A stretch of DNA of 64,000 bases from assembly GCF_014236855.1 (NCBI RefSeq), contig NZ_CP051261.1:434001-498000 (forward strand). Reading direction: 5' to 3'. The notes beneath the pieces were generated by a model. That model had not been told where the DNA came from, ran no database searches, and saw nothing but the letters and a program-made list of their open reading frames with translations. Shown here piece after piece: positions 7,134-13,810 of this stretch; within the stretch, counting starts at the first letter, position 1, and each line of letters begins with the position of its first letter. Position numbers and translations under genes: made by a program. This DNA comes from Xanthomonas sp. SI. Its GTDB lineage: Bacteria > Pseudomonadota > Gammaproteobacteria > Xanthomonadales > Xanthomonadaceae.

Positions 7134-7187
7134 GCCTAACGTTAAGCCGACCCGCGAAGCGGGTTCGGCTTGAATGAATTGTTAGGC
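7134..7187 (-). repeat. attC 19 (shortened)
   Basis: 54 bp: about six bases of the left outer arm are missing (GCCTAACGTTAAGCC), but both cores and the ACCCGCGAAGCGGGT palindrome are intact. Confidence 0.9.
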
Positions 7188-7544
7188 GGTGAGCTCAGTG
7201 AAGAAGGTGAGCCTGTTGCCGTCTGGATCAGCTACTAAGATTTCGCGAGTTTTCCATGCGGTGTTGCGCGGCGAGCCAGATTGAAGAAGCCCCGCTGCTT
7301 GGAACGCCTGATGGCACTCGTCTACATCTGGAACAGCAAAGTAGACGGCGCCACCGACCTGACAGTCGTCTGCGTGCTCTGTTAGGAAAATCGATTGGTC
7401 CCCGCGAGTAAGCTGTGCAAAGACCGGAAAATCTGGCTCGTGCCGATACTCCCAATCGACGGTGAATCCAAGGCCCTGAACGTAGAACGGGAAACTGGCG
7501 GAAGCGCTGGTTACCCGAAGGACGGGGGTCACTGTCTGAGTCAC
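7182..7544 (-). CDS. Bleomycin-resistance-like VOC protein, copy A
   Basis: This 120-residue VOC-fold protein is of the bleomycin-resistance/glyoxalase-like type: TPVLRVTSASASFPFYVQGL, then GFTVDWEYRHEP, QLTRGDQSIFLTEH and the closing strand DPDGNRLTFFTEL. The start is GTG 7,544, chosen because AAGGAGAG lies seven bases upstream; the longer frame to 7,640 runs through the neighbouring attC and is artefactual. A near-identical second copy is at 13,805-14,167. Members of this family sequester bleomycin-type drugs or act as metal-dependent enzymes; nothing here fixes the ligand. Confidence 0.85.
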   Translation of the reverse strand: MTQTVTPVLRVTSASASFPFYVQGLGFTVDWEYRHEPDFPVFAQLTRGDQSIFLTEHADDCQVGGAVYFAVPDVDECHQAFQAAGLLQSGSPRNTAWKTREILVADPDGNRLTFFTELTA

Positions 7545-7561
7545 GATGATCTCTCCTTGCT

Positions 7562-7621
7562 GCCTAACGCGTGAATTAAGCCGAGCCGCGAAGCGGGTTC
7601 GGCTTGAATGAATTGTTAGCG
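7562..7621 (-). repeat. attC 18
   Basis: Canonical 60-bp site with GCCTAAC and GTTAGCG cores. It ends the cassette of 7,616-7,999. Confidence 0.93.
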
Positions 7622-7999
7622 CCCATTGACCATAAGGCATAGTTCCGCGCCTTTGCTCCTTGGCGAATCGGCTCCGATGGACATGAGGTCATCCGAGATC
7701 TGATTGTCGGGGTGCCATAGACCGACAACAAACTCACGATCAGTCTGCTGTGAGAGCTCAGTAAGAAATGACGCCAGCTCATTAGCGACGGTCTCGCTGA
7801 GATTGGAAGTAGAGAAATTGAATCCAAGATTCCAGTCTGGCAAGTCTTCTGGGCCTAGATCAGGAGTGCGTGGATACTTGTCATTAATGACCTTTGAGTC
7901 GAGGCCGGATTTGGTCGCGAACTCTGAGAAGGCCCGTGTCAGTGCTGCCTCGCACTGGTCGAGGTCAGTCCCATCAACGTAAACGTAGAAATTGAGCAT
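7616..7999 (-). CDS. Cassette-encoded hypothetical protein
   Basis: The product has 127 residues and starts MLNFYVYVDGTDLDQCEAAL. It is soluble and acidic, with an N-terminal beta strand, a helix with FSEFATKSGLDSKV, and a strand REFVVGLWHPD. ATG 7,999 follows the cassette boundary by three bases. The alternating strand-helix order suggests a ferredoxin-like or ribosome-associated small fold, but I cannot name a family. The C-terminus MVNGR ends in the attC. Confidence 0.65.
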   Translation of the reverse strand: MLNFYVYVDGTDLDQCEAALTRAFSEFATKSGLDSKVINDKYPRTPDLGPEDLPDWNLGFNFSTSNLSETVANELASFLTELSQQTDREFVVGLWHPDNQISDDLMSIGADSPRSKGAELCLMVNGR

Positions 8000-8002
8000 G
8001 GG

Positions 8003-8062
8003 CGCTAACGATTGAGTTAAGCCGCGCCACGAAGTGGCGTCGGCTTGAACGAATGGTTAGGA
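8003..8062 (-). repeat. attC 17
   Basis: 60 bp with GCGCCACGAAGTGGCGTC palindrome and cores CGCTAAC and GTTAGGA. It ends the cassette of 8,064-8,444. Confidence 0.92.
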
Positions 8063-8063
8063 C

Positions 8064-8444
8064 TCACGCTCCGCAAGCCGGGACCACAGCAGGCGCGGGA
8101 CTCATGTAGGTCACTTGCCCGTTGCAGATCCTGTATGCAAACGACGTACTTGCCAGACTCCGATCAGGCACGGTGGCCGCGTGCATGATTTGGCCGGCGG
8201 CCGAGAACAGACGAATGCGTGCCCCGTCCGGGCTGGCTTGGCCGCCTGGGGTGGTCAGCTCCAGCGCTGAGCCATCCGCTAGCTTCAGGGTAGCGCTTTG
8301 TTTGGATGGCAGGTGGAGGTCGAAGGTGACCGGCGTCAGGTCGTCTTGCTGAATGGAGCCAACGAACTGGACCTGCTCCGGCATCGCGGCAAACGCCGCG
8401 AGAGAAGAACTCAGCAGTACTGTTGCAGCGATGAAAGTTCTCAT
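8064..8444 (-). CDS. Exported hypothetical protein
   Basis: 126 residues with a clear signal peptide (MRTFIAATVLLSSSLAAFAA, cleavage after AFA or FAA). The mature part is beta-rich with an LKLADGSALELTTPGG stretch and two Cys near the C-terminus (RICNGQVTY and VPACGA) that could form a disulfide. A strong ribosome site, GGAGGT, lies six bases before ATG 8,444, unlike most cassette genes here. Probably periplasmic or secreted; family not recognised. Confidence 0.75.
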   Translation of the reverse strand: MRTFIAATVLLSSSLAAFAAMPEQVQFVGSIQQDDLTPVTFDLHLPSKQSATLKLADGSALELTTPGGQASPDGARIRLFSAAGQIMHAATVPDRSLASTSFAYRICNGQVTYMSPAPAVVPACGA

Positions 8445-8480
8445 TGCATACCTCCATGTTGCGTGAATGGTGCCAGTGAG

Positions 8481-8537
8481 GCCTAACGCTGGAGTTAAGC
8501 GGCGCCGGAGGCGTCCGCCTTGAACGAGATGTTAGGC
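8481..8537 (-). repeat. attC 16
   Basis: 57 bp; same subtype as 3,545 and 13,472 (GGCGCCGGAGGCGTCC centre), perfect outer cores. It ends the cassette of 8,541-8,825. Confidence 0.93.
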
Positions 8538-8540
8538 GCG

Positions 8541-8825
8541 CTACTCGTAGCCACGCCCGGCCCACAAGAAGGTAGCAAAGAGTTTCCAGGGATTGGTGGG
8601 TTTGGGGCCAGGACGAACACCAAACTCGGAGTCCGTGGCCCATGCCGACGCCGCCCGCAAAAAGTCGGCGATGGATTGGTTGGCCCAAGCGCCTTGAAAT
8701 CCGTCGTGAGTGACTGACAAGGACTCAGATAACTTCCGGTCAGCCGCGAGCAACTCGACAAATTGAATGAACGACGTTTCGTCGTCCACAGTCGAAAAAG
8801 CATTGAGCAGTTCGTCGTTTGCCAT
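8541..8825 (-). CDS. Cassette-encoded small acidic protein (DUF7660-like)
   Basis: The 94-residue product starts MANDELLNAFSTVDDETSFI, contains FVELLAADRK and then WANQSIADFLRAASAWATDS, and ends WKLFATFLWAGRGYE. The helix, W.N.SI.DFL.AA.AWA motif and a Trp-rich amphipathic C-terminus are what I recall of small DUF7660-type proteins, which are uncharacterised. ATG 8,825 is four bases inside the cassette. Assignment is from motif memory only. Confidence 0.65.
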   Translation of the reverse strand: MANDELLNAFSTVDDETSFIQFVELLAADRKLSESLSVTHDGFQGAWANQSIADFLRAASAWATDSEFGVRPGPKPTNPWKLFATFLWAGRGYE

Positions 8826-8829
8826 GTGA

Positions 8830-8889
8830 GCCTAACGCCGGAATTAAGCCGACCCGCGAAGCGGGTTCGGCTTGAATGAATTGTTAGGG
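8830..8889 (-). repeat. attC 15
   Basis: Canonical 60-bp site with cores GCCTAAC and GTTAGGG. It ends the cassette of the DnaK-domain lipoprotein. Confidence 0.95.
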
Positions 8890-9324
8890 GGCAACACGAG
8901 TAAGGGACAGTCGGGATTTTCCATGCCTGTCAGTCGCCTTGAGCATGATGCCCCCCTGGTCTGCCCTGAATTCTACAAGAATGCTGGGCTCACTCCGAGG
9001 CATGGGTGCTATGCCAGAGATTTGAAAGGTGCCGAGAGAGTGGGTGGACTTTGCTAGTGCCGCCTCCCCACGGAAGAGGTGGATGAGGATATGGCCTTGG
9101 CCATCCTCGGCGGTGCTAAAGGTCTGTGAGACCGCGCAAGGCAACTTGCAGCCCTTTACCAGCAGGGGAGTGAATACTCCGCCTAGCGTTTCGATCCCAA
9201 CCGGGTCGCGCAACGTTCCGTCCGGAGAGATTGCCTCGGAGCGCGGCTCGACTAGGAGCGAGTCACCGCCTGTATTGGCACAGCTAGCCAGAAGGAGAGC
9301 TATTACGCCGTACGCGAATCTCAC
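8884..9324 (-). CDS. Lipoprotein carrying an Hsp70/DnaK substrate-binding domain without the ATPase domain
   Basis: 146 residues. Residues 1-15 form a lipoprotein signal peptide with lipobox LASC (Cys15). Residues 41-145 match the beta-sandwich peptide-binding domain of DnaK in order: GIETLGG at 43-49 (DnaK GIETMGG), FSTAED at 69-74 (identical in DnaK), IHLFRGE at 81-87 (IHVLQGE), SLGTF at 96-100 (SLGQF) and GIAPMPR at 104-110 (GINPAPR). The nucleotide-binding domain and the helical lid are absent. Cys59 and Cys63 could form a disulfide. The start is GTG 9,324 with a G-rich ribosome site. It predicts an ATP-independent, envelope-anchored peptide binder; function is inferred. Confidence 0.85.
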   Translation of the reverse strand: MRFAYGVIALLLASCANTGGDSLLVEPRSEAISPDGTLRDPVGIETLGGVFTPLLVKGCKLPCAVSQTFSTAEDGQGHILIHLFRGEAALAKSTHSLGTFQISGIAPMPRSEPSILVEFRADQGGIMLKATDRHGKSRLSLTRVAP

Positions 9325-9331
9325 TATTGCC

Positions 9332-9391
9332 CCCTAACGCCTGAATTAAGCCGCGTTGCGAAGCAACGTCGGCTTGAATGAGTTGTTAGGC
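9332..9391 (-). repeat. attC 14 (of repeat cassette copy 3)
   Basis: Subtype GCGTTGCGAAGCAACGTC, shared with the other repeat-cassette sites; cores CCCTAAC and GTTAGGC. Confidence 0.95.
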
Positions 9392-9670
9392 AGTGAGTGG
9401 CCGAAATGGTTGAGACCGCAACCATGCTCCCCAGCACTGCCGCCTGGACTGAGTGTGCCACAGCTTGCGGGATGAAGCTTGCACCACAATGCCACGGGGC
9501 CTGTTGGCTCCGAAGTTAGGCGCAATGCGTGCCGCACGGCAGTGACACGAAATGACGAAGCGGCGGACTGTCCGATGCCAGCTACGGTGAGAACCACTGT
9601 CCGGAGCCGACCGCGTGCGCGCCAGTGAACTGGTCGAAGATGCGAGCACCGATGCTGTTGCTCCACCACG
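9392..9670 (-). repeat. Repeated ORF-less cassette, copy 3
   Basis: About 279 bp. It shares with copy 5 the variant CACTGCCGCCTGGAC, which is one base shorter than CACTGCCCGCCTGAG in copies 2 and 4, so reading frames are not conserved through it. Confidence 0.9.
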
Positions 9671-9730
9671 GCCTAACGCCTGAATTAAGCCGACCCGCGA
9701 AGCGGGTTCGGCTTGAATGAATTCTTAGAG
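9671..9730 (-). repeat. attC 13
   Basis: 60 bp with a perfect ACCCGCGAAGCGGGTT palindrome, but the right core is CTTAGAG, lacking the consensus G; possibly less active. Confidence 0.9.
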
Positions 9731-10122
9731 GGCGCACCGATGACCCTGGGATGATGCTCGGATAGGACCGATACGCAGTCATTTGTGCCAACGACAAGGT
9801 ACTCGTGTAGCTGGTAAAGGCGACCTGACGTGAAGTGAGGACGGCTTAGCTCCAAGTCTAACCACCCGCCGGCCTGAACCTCGAACAGCCAACCGTCCTT
9901 AAGCGTTACCTTGGACCAGAACTCCGTGAGATCCAACTCCGTCAGGACACGGAAGCCCCAAGCCGAGTCGAAGACAACCTGAGCACGCCATGGCTCGGAT
10001 CTCATCGTGATGCAGAGACCGTCGGAGTTCCACTGAATGGAATCGACCGCGACGGTCAGATCCGGATCTTGCCCGGTATCGATTCGAGTCGCTCTTGGCT
10101 CGACTGGTGCAAATTCTGTCAT
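9685..10122 (-). CDS. Cassette-encoded hypothetical protein
   Basis: 145 residues from ATG 10,122 (AGAGGGC upstream, inside the cassette boundary). It starts MTEFAPVEPRATRIDTGQDP and is beta-rich with many Trp (AVDSIQWNSDGLCITM, RSEPWRAQVVFDSAWGF, TLKDGWLFEVQAGGWLD). The C-terminal SKNSFKPNPLRGSA is encoded by the attC and resembles the tail of the protein at 3,875-4,510. No signal peptide. Family not recognised; small beta-rich Trp-containing cassette proteins are often immunity factors, but that is only an analogy. Confidence 0.7.
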   Translation of the reverse strand: MTEFAPVEPRATRIDTGQDPDLTVAVDSIQWNSDGLCITMRSEPWRAQVVFDSAWGFRVLTELDLTEFWSKVTLKDGWLFEVQAGGWLDLELSRPHFTSGRLYQLHEYLVVGTNDCVSVLSEHHPRVIGAPSKNSFKPNPLRGSA

Positions 10123-10127
10123 CAGCC

Positions 10128-10187
10128 CTCTAACGTCCGAGATAAGCCGACTGGCGAAGCCAGTTCGGCTTGATTGAGTTGTTAGGC
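10128..10187 (-). repeat. attC 12
   Basis: 60 bp with ACTGGCGAAGCCAGTT palindrome and cores CTCTAAC and GTTAGGC. Confidence 0.93.
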
Positions 10188-10362
10188 AAGGATCGCCCAA
10201 CGCAACTCGCCGGCGTTGCCGACAAGCCAGCCAACCAATTGTCACGCAATGCGTCCGATGCCGAGCTTGCCAAGTGACATCTCCGATCAAGCGACCAACC
10301 GAGTGTCAGGCAGGTGCCATGCCTGAAGCAAGCCAGCAAAACCAACCAAAAAAATGGAGCAC
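10188..10362 (-). other. Short cassette (about 175 bp) without a convincing ORF
   Basis: This segment is bounded by attC sites on both sides, so it is a genuine cassette. No ATG-initiated minus-strand frame of useful length exists. One frame with a hydrophobic start (FFWLVLLACF) stays open into the attC but has no start codon with a ribosome site. Tracts of CAACCAA-type sequence and an A7 run occur at the right end. Likely non-coding or a decayed gene. Confidence 0.6.
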
Positions 10363-10422
10363 GCCTAACGCCTGAATTAAGCCGACCCGCGAAGAGGGTT
10401 CGGCTTGAATGAATTGTTAGGC
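10363..10422 (-). repeat. attC 11
   Basis: 60 bp; the inner palindrome carries one mismatch (GCGAAGAGGG). Perfect GCCTAAC/GTTAGGC cores. Confidence 0.93.
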
Positions 10423-10478
10423 CCCCAGCGTTAATGCCGGGAGCCACCTATTAGGCTTACTGATCGTCTACCCCTCGT

Positions 10479-10841
10479 CTATCGCTCTGCTCGCTGCGGT
10501 ACGACACGCTTTGCGGAGTCAAGAAAATCATACTTCCCTGGTGGGGAAGTGCTGTAATCGAGAGGTCGGGATTGCAGCAATGCACCGACCTCCGAAAGAT
10601 GAAGATAAAGCTCATATTCTCGACCATCAACCTCAGAGATGAGATCTCGCCTTAGCGTGCTCTCCATTCCGTAGCGCCCCTCAAGATCTTTAGGCTGAAG
10701 AACTTGATAGAGAATTGCATAGTACCCACCCTGCAACAACTTATGCTCAACAACGCGCACAGTCACCTTTGTTGATTCGAGCCCGCATCCGCCCAGAACC
10801 AGAAACGCGATGAGACCTGCAAGTATCGGAACAGTCTTCAT
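10479..10841 (-). CDS. Predicted lipoprotein, unknown function
   Basis: The 120-residue product starts MKTVPILAGLIAFLVLGGCG, with Cys in a lipobox (LGGC), so it should be lipid-anchored in the envelope. The mature part is a mixed strand/helix domain (KVTVRVVEHKLLQGGYYAIL, then LISEVDGREYELYLHLSEVG). ATG 10,841 is three bases inside the cassette boundary. About 56 bases separate the stop from the attC, longer than usual. Family not recognised. Confidence 0.75.
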   Translation of the reverse strand: MKTVPILAGLIAFLVLGGCGLESTKVTVRVVEHKLLQGGYYAILYQVLQPKDLEGRYGMESTLRRDLISEVDGREYELYLHLSEVGALLQSRPLDYSTSPPGKYDFLDSAKRVVPQRAER

Positions 10842-10844
10842 GGG

Positions 10845-10904
10845 GCCTAACGCCTGAATTAAGCCGACTGGCGAAGCCAGTTCGGCTTGAATGAATTCTT
10901 AGGC
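10845..10904 (-). repeat. attC 10
   Basis: 60 bp with ACTGGCGAAGCCAGTT palindrome; right core CTTAGGC lacks the consensus first G, as in attC 13. Confidence 0.92.
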
Positions 10905-11222
10905 AGCGGACAAGGAGTGCCGACGCCCGAGCCACAAATACCACAAGAACGCATATATTAGCCAAGCAAGAGCTATGGAAGCCAGAACCGGCCAAGGGTT
11001 CTCCGGCGAGCCCGATGTGACCGGAGCGCCGGGCGGAAGTAAGCGGGTAAGCGCGAAGGTTGGCCATGCGAGTGCAACGACCGCGGAATGAAGTTGCGCG
11101 GCCGCACAAGCCAGTGCGGCGCCGTAAGTGATCGCAGTTGTAGCTAGTCCCCAAAAAATAGCAACGACGAACGGTCGCCGCGGACATTCTGGTGTTGTGC
11201 CCTGACCATCCATGAGCTTCAT
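10899..11222 (-). CDS. Cassette-encoded membrane protein
   Basis: 107 residues from ATG 11,222 (ATG 11,213 also possible). Three likely membrane helices: FVVAIFWGLATTAITYGAAL, a middle segment around VVALAWPTFALT, and PVLASIALAWLIYAFLWYLW; the C-terminus is basic (GRRHSLSAA). Start lies five bases after the cassette boundary. No family recognised. Confidence 0.7.
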   Translation of the reverse strand: MKLMDGQGTTPECPRRPFVVAIFWGLATTAITYGAALACAAAQLHSAVVALAWPTFALTRLLPPGAPVTSGSPENPWPVLASIALAWLIYAFLWYLWLGRRHSLSAA

Positions 11223-11227
11223 CCGCC

Positions 11228-11287
11228 GCCTAACGCTTGAATTAAGCCGCGTTGCGAAGCAACGTCGGCTTGAATGAGTTGTTAGGC
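11228..11287 (-). repeat. attC 9 (of repeat cassette copy 4)
   Basis: Same subtype as attC 14 (GCGTTGCGAAGCAACGTC), perfect cores. Confidence 0.95.
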
Positions 11288-11567
11288 AGTGAGTGGCCGA
11301 AACGGCTGAGACCGCAACCGTGCTCCCCAGCACTGCCCGCCTGAGCCGAGTGTGCCACAGCTTGCGGGATGAAGCTTGCACCGCCAATGCCACGGGCCTG
11401 TTGGCTCCGAAGCCAGGCGCAATGAGTGCCGCGCGGCAGTGACACGAAATGACGAAGCGGCGGACTGTCCGATGCCAGTTCCGGTGAGAACCACTGTCCG
11501 GAGCCGACCGCGTGCGCGCCAGTGAACTGGTCGAGGATGCGAGCACCGATGCTGTTGCTCCACCACG
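11288..11567 (-). repeat. Repeated ORF-less cassette, copy 4
   Basis: 280 bp and nearly identical to copy 2. It is followed on the right by attC 8. See copies 1-3 and 5. Confidence 0.9.
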
Positions 11568-11627
11568 GCCTAACGCCAGAATTAAGCCGAGCCACGAAGC
11601 GGCGTCGGCTTGAATGAAATGTTAGGG
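11568..11627 (-). repeat. attC 8
   Basis: 60 bp; arm GCCAGAATTAAGCC and TGAATGAAATGTTAGG, the same subtype as attC 4, which also follows a copy of the 64-residue membrane protein. Confidence 0.94.
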
Positions 11628-11649
11628 GCGGAGTCTCTCCGAAGCCCGC

Positions 11650-11844
11650 TCATTTGTGTTTGCTCCCAGCGCTTGCGATGGATCTACGGAGTGCGCGCTT
11701 TGCCGCGTGATGGCCGGCGAAGCGTAGAAGTCCGAAGTATGCAACTGCTATAGCGACCAGCCATGGCCCGCTAAGCGCGGGCTTAAGAAAGGCATAGGCG
11801 ACACCAAAGACTATTGCGCCTGCGATGTAGATGACGCCTTCCAT
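11650..11844 (-). CDS. 64-residue two-helix membrane protein, copy A
   Basis: The product is MEGVIYIAGAIVFGVAYAFL, then a second helix GPWLVAIAVAYFGLLRFAGH and a basic tail (AAKRALRRSIASAGSKHK). Two transmembrane helices joined by a short loop are expected. AAGGGC lies upstream of ATG 11,844. A second cassette with three residue changes is at 13,261-13,455, with the same attC subtype, so the entire cassette was duplicated. Function unknown. Confidence 0.78.
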   Translation of the reverse strand: MEGVIYIAGAIVFGVAYAFLKPALSGPWLVAIAVAYFGLLRFAGHHAAKRALRRSIASAGSKHK

Positions 11845-11860
11845 ATCGAAAGCCCTTAGC

Positions 11861-11949
11861 GCCTAACGCCTGAATTAAGCAGGCCCGCCCGACCAACTGT
11901 CCGCTCATTGCCGTAACGATGCGGGCTCGGCTTGAATGAATTGTTAGGG
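11861..11949 (-). repeat. attC 7 (89 bp, extended loop)
   Basis: Normal cores and outer arms, but the inner region is replaced by about 40 bases beginning GGCCCGCCCGACC. The extension resembles the one in attC 5. Confidence 0.88.
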
Positions 11950-12234
11950 GGCTGGCCAATGCCGCTCAATTGGAAAGTCTAATGGCTGAAGCCACCTTGC
12001 GCGATATACCGCGTCTCGCACGACTTTGCGTTGACGGTCGCGAATCTTGGTGATGTGCAAAGTATCACCGTCTTTAAACTCTATGAAGCCCGTCTCCGAT
12101 CTAGCCCCATCCCAGAAGAAGATGCGCTGTAAATAAAGGTTGTTGAGCGAACCGTGCCACACAAGGAAGTGCCATGATCGTCCATCATGGCCTTGTAGTG
12201 GACCTTCAAGGTTTTGATCACGCCACCAACTCAC
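11944..12234 (-). CDS. Cassette-encoded hypothetical protein
   Basis: 96 residues starting at GTG 12,234 (GGGGGCTGT upstream). The sequence MSWWRDQNLEGPLQGHDGRS, then WHFLVWHGSLNNLYLQRIFF and a basic segment KIRDRQRKVVRDAVYRARW is rich in Trp, Arg and Asp. No signal peptide or membrane helix. I do not recognise the family. The C-terminal PAP and stop fall in the attC core. Confidence 0.65.
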   Translation of the reverse strand: MSWWRDQNLEGPLQGHDGRSWHFLVWHGSLNNLYLQRIFFWDGARSETGFIEFKDGDTLHITKIRDRQRKVVRDAVYRARWLQPLDFPIERHWPAP

Positions 12235-12240
12235 ACAGCC

Positions 12241-12300
12241 CCCTAACGCTTGAATTAAGCCGCGTTGCGAAGCAGCGTCGGCTTGAATGAGTTGTTAGGC
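12241..12300 (-). repeat. attC 6 (of repeat cassette copy 5)
   Basis: Subtype GCGTTGCGAAGCAGCGTC, as after the other repeat-cassette copies. Confidence 0.95.
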
Positions 12301-12580
12301 AGTGAGTGGCCGCAAAGGTTGGATGGTGCAACCATGTTCCCCAGCACTGCCGCCTGGACCGAGTGTGCCACAGCTTGCGGGATGAAGCTCGCGCCACAAT
12401 GCCACCGGGCTTGTTGGCTCCGAAGCCAGGCGCAATGAGTGCCGCGCGGCAGTGACACGAAATGACGAAGCGGCGGACTGTCCGATGCCAGTTCCGGTGA
12501 GAACCACTGTCCGGAGCCGACCGCATGCGCGCCAGTGAACTGGTCGAAGATGCGAGCACCGATGCTGTTGCTCCACCACG
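12301..12580 (-). repeat. Repeated ORF-less cassette, copy 5
   Basis: 280 bp; differs from copy 4 by two compensating one-base indels in the left third plus substitutions, so the frame there is different. It is the copy nearest attI. Confidence 0.9.
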
Positions 12581-12695
12581 GCCTAACGTCCGAATTAAGC
12601 CGGCCCGCCACGGGGCGGTTCCGAAGCCGATGATAACTACAAACAAACAAACCTAGCCAACCTGATGCGGGCTCGGCTTGAATGAATTGTTAGGC
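12581..12695 (-). repeat. attC 5 (115 bp, longest)
   Basis: Perfect outer cores. The inner loop is expanded by about 55 bases including an ACAAACAAACAAACC tract, which could be an insertion in an attC of the common class. Confidence 0.85.
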
Positions 12696-12702
12696 AGAAT
12701 AC

Positions 12703-13173
12703 TCAGTAACCGTCCGCCGTGACTTTGAGAACCATACCGCCCACCTGAGTATCCTCTGCAAACTCAAGACTAACGTGAGCACCGCGTTCATCGTTGCCGT
12801 AGCTAACGGAGATGGTGGCCTCAGATACAGACAGGCCCGAATCAAGCCGTGTCTTAGAGGAAAGGCACATTACCGCACGCTTGAAGTTATTGTCTGAGAA
12901 CTCAATTGACCCGTGCTCCATCAAGTATGCACACAGCGGTTGAGCCGGATCGTAACCAAAGTGGTTGCAGCGCTTGGCAAAGATCGCAGGCTCCGCAGAG
13001 TCCTTGAAGTTACCACCCCATGAGGTGTGAAACTCGAAGCTCTTGCTCTCATCAGGTTTGACAGACTGCACAAAGGCGCGGAGCGGTGCGCATAGCGGGT
13101 CTGTCTTGGCGATGGCGGTCTGAGCAGGCAGCCAAGCTAAAGCAAACACGATTGAGAGCAAGCGAACTTTCAT
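12703..13173 (-). CDS. Exported hypothetical protein
   Basis: 156 residues with a signal peptide (MKVRLLSIVFALAWLPAQTA, cleavage near TAIA-K). The mature domain has four Cys (PLCAPL, KRCNHFGY, PLCAYL, VMCLSS), which fits two disulfides in the periplasm or outside the cell, and ends in beta strands (AHVSLEFAED, GGMVLKVTADGY). ATG 13,173 is five bases inside the cassette. Family not recognised. Confidence 0.75.
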   Translation of the reverse strand: MKVRLLSIVFALAWLPAQTAIAKTDPLCAPLRAFVQSVKPDESKSFEFHTSWGGNFKDSAEPAIFAKRCNHFGYDPAQPLCAYLMEHGSIEFSDNNFKRAVMCLSSKTRLDSGLSVSEATISVSYGNDERGAHVSLEFAEDTQVGGMVLKVTADGY

Positions 13174-13178
13174 ATGCT

Positions 13179-13238
13179 GCCTAACGCCAGAATTAAGCCG
13201 AGCCGCGAAGCGGCGTCGGCTTGAATGAAATGTTAGGC
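13179..13238 (-). repeat. attC 4
   Basis: 60 bp with AGCCGCGAAGCGGCGT palindrome; same arm subtype as attC 8. Confidence 0.95.
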
Positions 13239-13260
13239 GCGGAGTCTCTCCGAAGCCCGC

Positions 13261-13455
13261 TCATTTGTGTTTGCTCCCAGCGCTTGCGATGGATCTACGG
13301 AGTGCGCGCGTTGCCGCGTGATGGCCGGCGAAGCGTAGAAGTCCGAAGTATGCAACTGCTATAGCGACCAGCCATGGCCCGCTAAGCGCGTGCTTAAGAA
13401 AGGCATAGGCGACACCAAAGACTATTGCGCCTGCGATGTAGATGATGCCTTCCAT
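13261..13455 (-). CDS. 64-residue two-helix membrane protein, copy B
   Basis: This copy is almost identical to 11,650-11,844; it differs at V4I, P22H and K49T. Both copies keep the same leader (AAGGGCTTTCGAT before ATG) and the same spacing to attC, so duplication involved the whole cassette. The conservation of the frame across two copies supports it as a real protein. Function unknown. Confidence 0.78.
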   Translation of the reverse strand: MEGIIYIAGAIVFGVAYAFLKHALSGPWLVAIAVAYFGLLRFAGHHAATRALRRSIASAGSKHK

Positions 13456-13471
13456 ATCGAAAGCCCTTAGC

Positions 13472-13528
13472 GCCTAACGCTTGAGTTAAGCGGCGGCGAA
13501 GCCGTCCGCCTTGAACGAAATGTTAGGG
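13472..13528 (-). repeat. attC 3
   Basis: 57 bp; GGCGGCGAAGCCGTCC subtype shared with 3,545 and 8,481. Cores GCCTAAC and GTTAGGG. Confidence 0.95.
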
Positions 13529-13747
13529 AACGTCGTCGTTGATCGCCTTGCGCCAAAGCGACCAAGCGGCCGGATCACCGGGCATACCGTTGTCCCAAGT
13601 GCCCGTGGCCAAATCTCCTAAGATGCTAGCGACCGCACGCTCTGGATCAACGCGGAAATAGTATTGAAGGACACGCAGCATTGCGCGATAAGCGTCGGCT
13701 GCGGAGATTTGCGATTGAGCGGATGGCAAAATGTTTAATGAGTCCAT
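13523..13747 (-). CDS. Cassette-encoded hypothetical protein
   Basis: 74 residues starting MDSLNILPSAQSQISAADAY, with the helix YRAMLRVLQYYFRVDPERAV and the segment TWDNGMPGDPAAWSLWRKAI. It is an all-helical soluble protein with a conserved-looking DPxAW.xW motif. ATG 13,747 lies three bases inside the cassette. Not recognised. Confidence 0.68.
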   Translation of the reverse strand: MDSLNILPSAQSQISAADAYRAMLRVLQYYFRVDPERAVASILGDLATGTWDNGMPGDPAAWSLWRKAINDDVP

Positions 13748-13750
13748 GGG

Positions 13751-13810
13751 GCCTAACGCCTGAATTAAGCCGAGCCGCGAAGCGGTTTCGGCTTGAATGA
13801 ATTGTTAGGC
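13751..13810 (-). repeat. attC 2
   Basis: Canonical 60-bp site, perfect cores. It ends the VOC cassette copy B. Confidence 0.95.

Noticed and set aside
10188..10447. Minus-strand ORF of 105 codons across two attC sites
   Set aside because: It begins inside the neighbouring cassette's attC and has no start signal within the cassette itself.
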